DNA of 64,000 nucleotides, from NCBI GenBank assembly GCA_903813345.2, contig CAIIXF020000009.1:21167759-21231758 (forward strand), in the 5' to 3' direction. The translations under genes and the position numbers were made by a program. The notes under the pieces were generated by a model, which worked only from the letters and a program-made list of their open reading frames with translations, ran no database searches and was not told the DNA's origin. The DNA is from Owenia fusiformis. Lineage: Eukaryota > Annelida > Polychaeta > Sabellida > Oweniidae. Of this stretch, positions 39,367 through 51,313 are shown piece by piece. The first letter of the stretch is position 1, and each line of letters starts with the position of its first letter.

Positions 39367-39602
39367 TAAAAATGGAAAGAGATTGACATTTCACACTTTA
39401 ACATAATGTCTTGCACTGATTAATCATTTTCAATGATTTTGTATAAGGAACGTTTTGAAAGGTGGTCACTTTTTTTGAAATTTTCCAATTTAGTGACGCA
39501 TCTTCTGAATTATTCTCACATGCTATCAACATGTATTTCAAGACTTATGCCTGGCATAACCTCCACCATGTTATTAAATGATTTCAAGTTGCACAAGGAT
39601 CT

Positions 39603-39677
39603 AACCAAACCCGTCTGGCCCAGTTATCTACTCCCGACCTCGTAGAGAGTAGATAACTGGGCCAGACGGGTTTGGTT
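39603..39677. repeat. perfect 30-bp inverted repeat
   Basis: The arms aaccaaacccgtctggccca(gttatctact) and their exact complement are separated by 15 bp. This could form a very stable hairpin. Confidence 0.93.
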
Positions 39678-39689
39678 ACACAAGGATCC

Positions 39690-40560
39690 TGCCATGTCCA
39701 CGGTATTGTTATCGTGAAAGCCTAGGCTGGTATAACCGTGACAATGCTATATTATATTGCAAGGCCTGTCATGACCGTGGTAATGTTAAAGCCTGATATG
39801 GAGACCCTATCTGTTGCAAGACTAACGCCTGGCGTAACCGTCACCATGTTATTCAGTGTTTTTTAAGTAGCGCAAGGATCCTGCCATGACCGTGGTAGTG
39901 TTATCGTGAAAGCCTGGTATAACCGCGACAATGCTGTATTATATTGCAATGCCTGCCATGACCGTGACAATGTAATATAGTTCTGCAAGGCTCGGTATGA
40001 CCGTAACAATGTAATATAGTACTGCAAAGCCTGGCATGACCGTGACAATGTAATATAGGTCTGCAAGGCTTGGTATGACCGTAACAATGTAATATAGTAC
40101 TGCAAAGTCTGGCATGACCGTGACAATGTAATATAGTATTGCAAGTTCAGGTATGAGAGTGGTTATGTAGAAATTTACGATTAGGACTGCTACATGTATA
40201 ACCGTGAGAATGTGTATTGCAAAGCCTGGCATGACCATGGCAATGTAATATAGTATTGCAAGGCTTGGTATGACCGCCATGGCAATGTGATATAGTATTC
40301 CAAGTTCGGGTATGAGAGTGGTGATGTAGAAATTTATGATTGCTATAATTGACCATGACAATGTGTATTTGAAAACCTGGCACGACCATGACAATGTATT
40401 ATGGGATCGCAAAGCCTGGTATGACCGTGACAATGTAATATAGTATTGCAAGGACAGGTATGAGGGTGGTTATGTAGAGATTTAGGCTTAGTTCTACTAT
40501 GACCGTTATAATGTATTGTAATGACTAGTAAATATGTATGACATTAATGCCAGGAATATC
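39690..40560. repeat. tandem array, about 40-bp unit (tgaccgtgacaatgtaatat)
   Basis: About 18 diverged units built on gcctggcatgaccgtgacaa followed by tgtaatatagtactgcaaa. Longer composite units with gtgatgtagaaatttatgat repeat about every 175 bp. The 170-codon minus-strand open frame here is repeat-generated. Confidence 0.9.
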
Positions 40561-40704
40561 CTTAACAATTTTAAGTGATCCTCATTACAATTAAACAGTT
40601 TAATACTATGATCATGGTGTTTAACTACCTTAATCATGTCAAAATCAAAATTACTACTATACATTAATATTCACATTCGCTTATAAACCACAATAAAGGC
40701 TACG

Positions 40705-41000
40705 GTCGCGCCAGGCTTCCACGATAACACTTCCAGGGTAATGACAGGCCTTGCAATAGAATACAGCATTGTCACGGTTATACCAGCCTGTCACGGTTAT
40801 ACCAGGCTTACACGATAACACTACCACGGTCATGGCAGGATCCTTGCGCTACTTAAAAAACACTGATTAACATGGCGACGGTTGTGGCAGGCGTAAGTCT
40901 TGCAATAGATAGCATGTGCTGATATGACTGTGACAATGCTATATTATATTGTAAGACATGTCATGACCGTGGTAATGTTAAAGCCTTAAATGACTGTGGC
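40705..41000. repeat. inverted segment of the same satellite
   Basis: The part from about 40705 to 40910 is the reverse complement of about 39690-39910 (for example ccacggtcatggcaggatcc followed by ttgcgctacttaaaaaacac). About 40915-41000 returns to forward units. Together with the main array this forms a large inverted arrangement. Confidence 0.8.
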
Positions 41001-41657
41001 AATGGTTGTAAGGCTACGTTTTATTTAACGCCGTCCTTACATTAGATGGACCCCAAAAAATAATGTTGGACGGAAAAATAAAAAACTCCAGAGTCCCTTG
41101 GACGCACTTTATTTTTACAGCAATTTCCAAAAACCTTACCTCTTAGAACACTCAAACAGTAGTACAAATGAAAGAATATAAATTGGCCTACCTTGTGAAG
41201 ACAAAATCTAAGTATAATAGGCAGATAATCAGCAGTGTTTCAGAGAAACACTGAGATAATTATCTTACTGTAATTCGGCCACCATTTTGATTGACCTCTA
41301 AAACCAAAACATCATTGCTTTGAGATTAATGGGTCAGTAGCAAAAAACCTTTATCACTGTCCTGCCATCTTTCAATGGATACTATTATTAACAATTAGCC
41401 TACACATAAACTTGACAACAAACTGTTTAATTAATACAATTGATCTTTTTGGCATTATCTTACATCATAGTGAGAAAGCACAAAGGGCAACATTTGAAAA
41501 CAAATAAAATATTACAAGTCAAAAATACATATCAAACTATTGAATGTTGATCTTTATATTTCATTGAGATTGATAATGTGTCAGAAAGGAATATTGAGTT
41601 TATTAATTTACATCAGAGTGAGGAGGAACAAGGGGCAACATTGAAGTCCAACAACAT

Positions 41658-42509
41658 TAGACCTAGCCCGGGCCTCGTTTCTTATCTGACATGTGTTATG
41701 GCCCGGCTAGGTCTAACCTCCATGACCATTTTGCCTTTGATGCGTTAATTTAATCGTTCAGCAGGTTTCGACAAGCGGAACAAATTAAACCCTGAAAACA
41801 TGGCAATATTACACAAAGAATGTGATTCAAACATGCATACATACCTTATAAACACATACACCCCGTCCCGTATCCCCCTTAGACCCTATTGATGCATAAT
41901 TACGAAAATATTGGAGACAGGTTTGGAAATGACGAAAATGTCGGTCAGTTTCGGTAACATCGAAATTGCAAATCGTTTCAGGAATTAACCGTCATCACGG
42001 CACTGCATTAACGAACAGTGGGTTTGCAATTAATAACTGTTTTGCGTGTATACACGCGCTATATAAATTAATCAAAGATACCTGTTATCCTCAAAATTGA
42101 TCTTTTTATCCCGAGTAATCGCGATAATAATTATCAATCTATTTGACAACAATTTCGTTTCGCTGGTAGTTTAATTTTACGATCCGGGACACTCAGACGA
42201 ACAGACACAATGACGGACATGCGGAATGTCACTTTAGAGATTGGTAAGTGTAGCCTCATTTTACTCGTATAAATGAACATTTAACACAAAAATATTGTGT
42301 TAAATCGCTTGATGTTATGTGTTTTTATATTATTGTCAAGTATCAGTTGCACGTTATCGCGGAAAAATGGTTTCGATGGATTCAGAACTTGCATCAAAGG
42401 AAAGAATAGTAAGGAGGTTAAACTCAATAACGGCCCCAAAAAATTCCTAATAATAAAGAACGCCGTTATTGAGTTTAACGACGTTGAACTAGGTCTAATG
42501 TTGTTGGAC
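41658..42509. mobile_element. 22-bp inverted-repeat element containing a possible first exon
   Basis: AGTCCAACAACATTAGACCT(AG) at the left and its exact complement at the right bound about 850 bp. A nested inverted repeat (gttaaactcaataacgg, 42417-42483) lies near the right end. The interior is less AT-rich than the flanks, with CpGs and a tatataaat motif at about 42060. A short open frame from ATG at 42210 runs to a consensus donor gtaagt at 42243. No transposase is seen. Confidence 0.6.
42058..42243 (+). promoter_or_regulatory. candidate TATA promoter and first exon
   Basis: A TATA-like motif (gctatataaatta) lies about 150 bp upstream of atgacggacatgcggaatgt, which runs as an open frame (MTDMRNVTLEIG) to the consensus donor gtaagt. 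The direction and position would suit a far-upstream 5' exon of WDFY3. Splicing to 55818 would yield a small upstream ORF ending at a TGA that overlaps the WDFY3 ATG. This is speculation from sequence only. Confidence 0.2.
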
Positions 42510-43577
42510 TAATGCCATCTTTGAACTCTGGTGTTATCCCAATCTCATGAATGCCTACTACAAAACGATCTTGCCAACATCTATAATCTAAACGCCTAAA
42601 AACAAACTCCCATGAATTGTCTCGGAATATAATATGTTGAAGACTGGCATTGCACGGTAGCATGGCTGAAAATGGAAAAAACAAGTAGATCTAACTTACA
42701 AATCTCCATACAAAGTATATGTGCTCTTCAAATTGGAGATATCAAATGAAAACAAGGTACTCCTACTTTCATAATATTATGTTCCAGGATCACATATGAC
42801 CCTTATTTGTTAAAAATAAAGCTAGATAGGTCATGTGATACTTACAAATACATTCTGATAAAATCGAACCACTCAAACCATGGCTGTAACGCATCGATAA
42901 ATTGGAATGTGTATTAAAGATCACGTGACTTTTATCATGTGACTTACAAGTTCATGTTTAGAAAACTCATTTTACCTATATATATGATGTTTTGATGAAA
43001 GGCAAGTATCAGAGAGTATTCAAATTCTATATTTGCATTACTTTATTGCATATTCTTCCTTAATATATGTTTAAATAAGTTTTTTTAATCAAAATTCAAA
43101 TTTCGCGCAAAATGACGTCACTCGTCCTGCGAGGAAATAACAAAATGGCAACTTGCATCCCAAAAAATATTTCCTCACAATTCTTGGAATAATTACCATT
43201 TATGAAGGTTTTTTCAACTTTTGATCATTGTTTGCCGTGTCATATTTAATGGTAAGTAATCTCACATTAATGTATTTCACTAAAATATCTTTGTAGAAGA
43301 GCAAACGAAGAGATTTTCATAATTTTTCTTTGATTTTTTCAGATAATTTATGTTCAATTCTGATTCATTTGCTTTTCTATCTTCAAATTCAATCCATTTG
43401 ATATTTATGTATTGCACGCATGGTTTTGTTTCTTTAATCATCCTTTTGAGCTTTGTTCAACCAATTAGTTCACCAACTGTGTTGCATTTTATAGGGCCAT
43501 AGCTTTACATGTACATGTACCTAATTTGCAAGAAACTACCAATGGTAGCCTAACCATTATCAATCCAGGTGTTAAAG

Positions 43578-43699
43578 AAGACACCTCACAGGTGCTCCCT
43601 GTGTAATAAGACTGTATGGTCGTGGCCATCCTGCAAACAATTTATACTTTGTTTGCAGGACAGCCACACTCACCCAGGGAGCACCTGTGAGACACCTAC
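43578..43699. repeat. inverted repeat, hairpin element
   Basis: The left arm acacctcacaggtgctccct and right arm agggagcacctgtgagacac are complementary. Within lies a second hairpin, cctgcaaacaa / ttgtttgcagg. Confidence 0.8.
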
Positions 43700-43726
43700 T
43701 GTACAGTGCTGATACAAATTAATTGA

Positions 43727-44124
43727 TTAGAGTCCATTTCACTGCTTCATTGCGTCAGTAGAACGGCAAAAATAAGAAATTGGGAGACCATTGTGCAATA
43801 ATATATGGAAAAGTATATTCATAATGTACATGAATGACATTTGTATATTTCAGATTTTTTAGTTTTTTGTGCAATAAGCAGTGTGCCGTCTTGTAATTTG
43901 AAGAATTTCAGCCATGCTAATCTTATTGAAAATAACATGGCAGAGAAGCATCCAAATATAAGAGGCCACACACTTTATAAGCCAAACTAGAAGCAATCCA
44001 AGATATACAAATGTCATTCATGTACAATAGGAATATATTTTTCCATATATTATTGCAAAATGATATTTTGATTTCTTATTTTTTAGCTTTTACTGACGCA
44101 GTTAAACAGTGAAATGGACTCTAG
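43727..44124. mobile_element. MITE with about 120-bp inverted ends
   Basis: The left arm (tagagtccatttcactg, then gcgtcagta, then gcaataatatatggaaaa, then tgtacatgaatgacatttgt) returns in reverse complement at the right end with about 15% mismatch. The central 150 bp is unique and non-coding. Confidence 0.8.
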
Positions 44125-45555
44125 TCGTATATTTGGCATATTTTCTTTAATTTTAACATTTAATGTCCCAAACTCCCGCAAACTGCAGAAAAGTATACAC
44201 CGTAAATCATATTTACCAAAATGAGTGTCTCCAAGGCTTCATACCAGTGTATGCATAATGCATTTGTCACGAGTTTGAGCTGAAATTTCGCTAAAATGAA
44301 GTAATGGTAATCTCCAACGGGTTTGTTTATTATGGTTAGCTTTTAATGATAAGTGCTCAGAAGCAAATAATTCATGTGTGCAAAATAATCAAATAATCTG
44401 ATTGGTTTAAACATTAATGCGCATGATATGTGCAATGTTTTTTCTGGTGATTTCGTTTCGCTTCATGGAGTTTGTGTTTCAGTGTAACGGTAAAGTTGAG
44501 TTGAAGTCGACTTCTCCCAATTGTCGAAAGAAAATTAAAAAAATAAAACATGGTGTTTGGCTCGACGATAGATTTCAAAGTCATCATCAAATTGTTCAAA
44601 CAACATTGTCCAGTAAATTTAAAGTTGAAAGGGAAATAATTTTAAGTGTTTTGTTTTTACTTTTTACCTTTTTATGACATAATCGTTTGCCGGCAAAATT
44701 CTATCATTTATAACAGCCTCGTTTTGGGTTATGCTGTGGCAAGTTAATAAGACTCTTAGACTACCTACTAAGTGTAGTATTACAGGGTTAGTGATATGTA
44801 TTGCTCTGTTTTAAGCTGCTTAGATTGAGAGAAATTAGAAAACAAAAAGTAAGAATGTAAGAAAATGTAAGTTTGAATTGTTTCTTTCATATTAATTTTC
44901 CTGGGGATTTGACTTACAACTTTCAATTTTGAAGTCGGCTTTCAGTGAAATACAAGTTGCTGTCGATTTCTCATCTAGTTGTTCTACCATTAGTTGAAAA
45001 GATCGCTGAAATGATCAAACATGAGATACAGATCAGTCACTGAATCAGAACGATGAATACATGGATAGGTCTTCGTGCATTTTTATCGTGAATCTCATGA
45101 TTTAATTTATATAATAACTGCTTACATTCAAATGTACATTGAATTGCAGAATATATTGTAACTTTGAAGAAATACTTGATCAGATCAATGAAAATTTGAA
45201 GTCGTAGACGGTTAGTTTGCTTTGTTTATGCAGGTAAACCTGAGAATGTTTTGATTGGTCAATCAGTCTGAAGTCACACATTGTGTCTACATTGTGCCTT
45301 AACAATACGGTTTTGCGATATCCCTGACAAATATGCGTAGGAAGAAATGGAAATCTTGAAACCGCTGAATAACGTATCATAATATCAGCGGTGATGTATG
45401 AGATTGTACAAGGCAGTAATAATTCAAGATAAGATAATTAAAAAATACCAACTTGGGCAAGGCTACCTAATATGCAATTTCACCAATTTCATTTATTATC
45501 TGTAAATCATGGGTAGAGTAATTACACTGTGACATATACAGATTCATGAATATTT

Positions 45556-45600
45556 TTTTGTTGGAATTTGCTTCTCCATGGAGTTGCCCATTTCTAGTTA
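45556..45600 (+). mobile_element. 3' end of Helitron-like element
   Basis: Ends tctccatggagttgcccatt followed by tCTAG and a T, matching the hairpin plus CTAG end of the element at 9697. The hairpin sequence differs but keeps its self-complementarity. Confidence 0.5.
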
Positions 45601-45890
45601 CATAACGGTATTCTAGTTCTATCTATGTCAATAATCTGCAAAAGGCTTATAAGCCCATTTAAGGCAGATGTATAATTTAAATAAAATATAATTTAAACCT
45701 TAATACTGTACTTAACAAATAAATTTATTGTTTGATTTCTACTCATTTTAAAATTGGATTTGCCCCCTAAGGAAGTAATTGGTACACACGCTATGTCACG
45801 CTACCACGCTACAGGGTGGACTTTTATAGCCATTTATGATAGAAGCGATTTTTGTCATTGACTGAAATGTAATATTTTATACAGAATATA

Positions 45891-46960
45891 CGAGGGTTGT
45901 CCCAGAAGTAATGCACTATATGCTCTAACTTTATCAATAATTGATATTTTCCCATGAAATTTTCAGTAAATGTTCCTTAGAAATATTTTGATTATTCTAA
46001 AAAATTTCATGTTGACTGATAATAAAACTATATTGATGTTATAATAAAATCAAGTTGGTGAGTTTGGGTAGGGCGGGGCAGGTTATACAGTCACGTCAAA
46101 AGGAATAAAAAAATGAAAATATGAAATAATTAATCAACAAATACCATTTGGTGTAGCTATAAGAAGTATGCTCAAAAATACATTTTAAGATACTAAATTA
46201 CTATGAGCACATCCTAGATTTAATGGATGTATATTGCACAGTGTCCCATTTCACATTTTCTCAAAATATTGCCCTTTGCATGTTATGTACTTTTGATGCC
46301 TGTCAGGTCAAACACTCTCGGCAATTTCTTCCACTGTGACTTGTGGAGTTTTTGCCTCCCATGTTTGGAGTTGTCATACAGGGTCAAATCGTCTCTTTTA
46401 GATCTCTTCTGCCACCCCATAATTGTAGTTCTATCTGGTATATACTCCTTATATACTTTCTTCATGGTAGCATTGTTTTGCGTGGCTGTGGGTCCAAGTG
46501 AAGTATGAAATTAGGCCGTCAAACGCAAGGCCTTCTGTTATCAGGTGGGAATTGCAGCCATTTTTGCAATTTCTTGACTGTGACTGTATTTGAATTCGTG
46601 ACTATTGAAATGTGGTATTATGACATCACAGTACTAAATATCATTATTCGTACTTGGTTAACATCATGCTGAATGAATTTAACAATTTCCCAAACATTTT
46701 GACCATTTAAAGGAAAGAAATATTAATAAAATAACACTTTAAGATCTTTTCATAATTAGAAAAATTGGAACCTGCCCCGCCCACCCCTACCCCCATGTTG
46801 TTATAGCAACCATATCAAGACTTAATATCAATGTTGGATGCTGAAACTTCAGGATATAATAGATAAAACTTGAATTTTTATATACACAAAATTTCAGCTG
46901 AATTGAAGAATATTAAAGAAAGTTAGAGCATATAGTGCATTACTTCTGGGACAACCCTCG
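45891..46960. mobile_element. mariner-like transposon relic
   Basis: The terminal inverted repeats start CGAGGGTTGTCCCAGAAGTA and extend over about 40 bp, and TA flanks both sides. Length is 1,070 bp. On the minus strand a 61-codon frame (46465-46283) reads DRTTIMGWQKRSKRDDLTLY then DNSKHGRQKLHK. This resembles the helix-turn-helix and following D..R.GR stretch of mariner transposases. The rest of a transposase is not intact, so the copy is dead or non-autonomous. Confidence 0.7.
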
Positions 46961-49900
46961 TACATATATACTAATAATACACATACTTAGAATGTTTGAA
47001 GCACTTTTAGGAGAAAATAGATTATACATATATATTGTTGGCCTTGTTTTCAGAAATGATATATACATAGAGTACATATGTACTCTGAAACAATCAACAG
47101 ATATGCCTAGGTCAAGATGACATTTTTGCTCTCAGTATCTCGTGAAATTATTTTGATTTCATAAACCGGTAACTGGCATTAATCAATAGTGCAGCTCCAT
47201 TCTATTCAATTTATTCATTCTTGTACGACAAAATTGTGCAGCTCTAATATCCTGTTTTCTCCCTTGTTCAAGTTCTGCAATGTAAGTATCCCGGGCACAT
47301 TTCTTTATATCAATTAATTCACTTCCTCTGTGCTTGGTTAGTGATCGTGTATTCTTATTGCATCTCAAGGCATTCAATAACTAGCTGTGTAACAAGATAA
47401 TCTTGTAGAAATAGGCTCATTCATATGAATCTCTCTTTTCTAGTATATGCTTAGCATTGGAACAACTGATTGATGATACATGTGCAAATCTGTTGAAAAT
47501 CTGATGATGAAAAATGCAGTGATCTTCCCATGTCACTTTTACCCGGGGAGACCCCTACTTGAAACATTTTATATAATAGACTTCACTTTCCTGTAGTTCT
47601 TGATTGTGTAATAGAAATGTAAAGTATTTCAGTTGTACTCTACACAAATGCTCGACATGTTCCTACTTCCCACAAGTATAGACCAAGTGAGCATTATTTA
47701 GAACAGGAAAACAATACTTTAGGACCAACAGCCTGATAAAATTAATACATTTTCTATCTAAATGTACTAGAAAGGAGGTCAGGCCACATTTGACATTTTG
47801 AAATCTAATGGTCCTACTTTCTCCAGGACCACTTCTACTGGTCCTAAGGACTACTTCTTATGTTCAAGGAACAAAACCTCTGAGGGGGACTATAGTACTT
47901 CACGCGCACCGAAGCAAACGGCCCCTGATATGTGACAGAAATGAATTACATGCATATATTTGCCTGTTTATTTCCAATTAATCCTGCTTAATCTGATTTA
48001 TTTATAGTATAGGATTTTTTAAGTGGGATAGGAGATTTTGTTATCAAATTTCGTTTTTTCTTATGCTTGGAATATTAGCATATGGTCAGTATCAATTTAT
48101 GTAATACAGATATATCATACCAGCAATCAATACATATTACTGCAATTTACTTTCTGTGTGATCATTTGAAGGTCTGTGACTTGCACTCTCAAGTTAATAA
48201 GTTGGCAAACAGAGAAATTGACATTGTCTACCAGTTAATCTGTCTTTGTCTAGCATTAGTCAATGCTAAGTAGGAATTTATCGGTTTGGAGGAATTGATT
48301 CTAAGAGAGAAGGTCGATGAGAATAGGCGATCTTATATTATTGCATATACAGGGTGGCCCAAAGAACAACATATATTTATTTGGTTGAAACATCTTTGAA
48401 GAAGCATGGATTTAAACAATATTTTTGCTTGAGATGCAGTAATCATTTCTGCAGTTGCTCCTAAAGTAGCATACCGTATATAAATATTCATAATATACTC
48501 GTGGTCTGAATGGAAATTAATAATTGTCAGGAAAATATTTGAAGCGATCATTTTGAATTTTTGTCAGAATTTATGTCAAGATTTTCAAACCTGATTGGCA
48601 TTAAATGCAACTGGAAACTTAAATGTAAACTTAATGCAACTGGAGGCAACAATACCAGAGTAATTGCTCAAATAATGCACTTTCTGCAATAAAAATGGTG
48701 ACCATTTTGAATTTTTCTAAGAATTTTTGAAGAGACTTTCCTACCTCATTCGTATAACATTAAAGAACATATTTGGAGATTTTTAAAAAAGGAGACAAAA
48801 CTATTGAGGTAACTAAGTTTCCTATAAACTTTATAATAGAAGAATCTGATTTAATTAGTCAGAATTTGATTAACTGGTTAACATGACATTATACCACATA
48901 AAAATTGACTTATTTCAAGTCACCAGTGTTTTAATAGTTGTCCTTTTTATGACTTAATTCTTGAATTGAGAGAAGTTGCAGGTCTTTATTTACTTAATAT
49001 TTTAGAAAGCAGTCCTATGATAGTGCATAAAGCAAGAAATAGGTTCCAGTGAAAACATGGTGCATTCTGGGTGTTTGCATCAGAACTTGTAAAATCGGGA
49101 CAACATTTTTGAACTAATTACGCACATCTTTTTCTTCTGAATTTTTGGAGCAACATGTAGAGTACATGAAGTAAGAAGATACTTTTATTCTGGCCTAATA
49201 GACTATAAAGCAATGCAATGTTTTATAGGTTCATTACATCAGCTTCAGTGGGTATGGAAAAATAATGTCATTCTCGCTATCGTGGAGGAAAATATAAATC
49301 ATTACGGGGTTGAAAAGTTACATCAATTTGGTATGAAAGTATCATTGATAATGTAATTTTATGAGTAAATATGATTCTCCCCAAGGGACAACATACGCCA
49401 AAACTAACAGTTGTTCAATAATTCTGTCTCCAATGACTATTATGCCATTTATCAAACATTCAGCTTTGTATGAGGCTAAGCAATATCTGGAAAAAATTGC
49501 AATGATTGTACATGTCAGGGCCAATGATTACAAGGATATTTTATCTTAGTGCATTTCAGATGAAGTAACGAGAATTGCTTTTCTAAAATATCAAGACTGC
49601 TATGGCATAATGCTTCATATCTATACCTATACAATATTTCATCTTGCAAGTGAGAACATATGATTTGGCATTATTGATTCAAGTTCATGATGATACACAG
49701 GATGACAAGAAGGTTAGCATTGTTGCATATTTTTGTGTGATGTTTTGTACATGTAATGTTTTCATTTGATTTGATGAAGTCATTGCTAATACTGTTAAAG
49801 TAGAGATCAAGGATTATGGCAAATTAATTGCTTATTATAATGAATGCAAAAATATTCTGTCCAGATTTATTCTACTAAGTTAGTTATATAATTTATAAAA

Positions 49901-50348
49901 TTTGTTTGCTCTTTTCCAAGAAAACTAGCTCGGCTTGTTTTACTGTTTATTTTTAAAATGTAAAGAATTGTTTTTTTACAAGCATGCACACTTCTGTACT
50001 GATATAATCTGTAACATGATTTGATGATAAAGGCTGAACCATTTCGCTGATCAGATAATACCAGATATTTACTGGTAATAACAGATGTCATGAGGTAATC
50101 AGGTAAAACATACTAGATATCAATATCCTTTTCTTGAATGGAAGAGGTCACTTCTGTTATAACCACTGTCAAACTATCAATTTGCATTTAGCCATTATCG
50201 CAGAAGTGTAGTTACTGGAGTAGGAATAGCAGGAGATTTTCATGTAATTTTCAAGAGTGGTGGCAAAGATCAAACATTCTTGTAAAAGTCAGCATGTATT
50301 GATCCCAAGACAAATTACAGAATTCTATCTTGCTGATTGCTGTCATGT

Positions 50349-50610
50349 GGGGATGGACCATCAGATTTTGGAAGATTTACTGTAAACTTTTTCTCCCATG
50401 TTAAGTTGGGGATGGACCATCAGATTTTGGAAGATTTACTGTAAACTGTTTTTCCCATGTTAAGTTGGGGATGGACCATAAGCTTTTGGAAGATTTACTG
50501 TAAACTGTTTCTACCATGTAGAGTTGGTGATGGACCATCAGATTTTGGAAGATTTGCTGTAAACTGTTTCTCCCATGTTAAGTTGGGGATGGACCATCAG
50601 ATTTTTGGGA
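50349..50610. repeat. minisatellite, 59-bp unit
   Basis: Four and a half copies of a 59-bp unit, ggggatggaccatcagattt followed by tggaagatttactgtaaac and tttctcccatgttaagtt, starting at 50349, 50408, 50467, 50526 and 50585. Confidence 0.93.
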
Positions 50611-51313
50611 ATAAGTCATATGCAACATGTACAAACACATTAAATATCTTTAAGATGAAAAATTAACTTTTTTCCCAGCGCATTTGATTAACAGGTTCTA
50701 TTATATGAAGGTGGAAGGAATTCTGTTTGAAAGTTATATTGACATTTCTAATGTTCTACTTTAATTTTCTTCTGTTTGTGGCATATTTATTATCTGTACT
50801 TGAACTCTTGAGGATGTCTCTATAGTGTAGCTGGAGAAAATATGAATAAGTAGTTTAATGAATTACCATATTTCTGTTTGAAATGTTCGTAAAATGTTTT
50901 ATCATTTTTCTTTTGTGTTACATGGCGCTTTATTACATAGACTTTATTGTAATTAGAGGCAATTTCACTATTAGGCGTGAAATATGCCCGAGTTCTCCCA
51001 ATATAGGTTGACCTTGGGAGACTCTATATTTGAGCGAGAACGAAGGCATATTTCACGTCACAGTGACATAACTGATGTATTACATACATTTATTCCGATG
51101 GCAACTTTGTATCAATGACATCACACGTCTTTGTGCGAGAAAAATTTGATTGGAATGAAACATGATGTATTGATATTGTCATGGTTATTAAAGAAATCAA
51201 ATGCCAAAACGAGGTAAGCGGGCTATATCGGGCAATATCAGTGGATACAGCCCACTAACTTTCCGATTGATTTCCATACAAATGATTCGCAATAGCCCAG
51301 TCAATAATGGCTC

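Noticed and set aside
39939-40451. 170-codon minus-strand frame, the longest in the window
   Set aside because: Entirely within the 40-bp satellite; the peptide is periodic and hydrophobic without any family resemblance.
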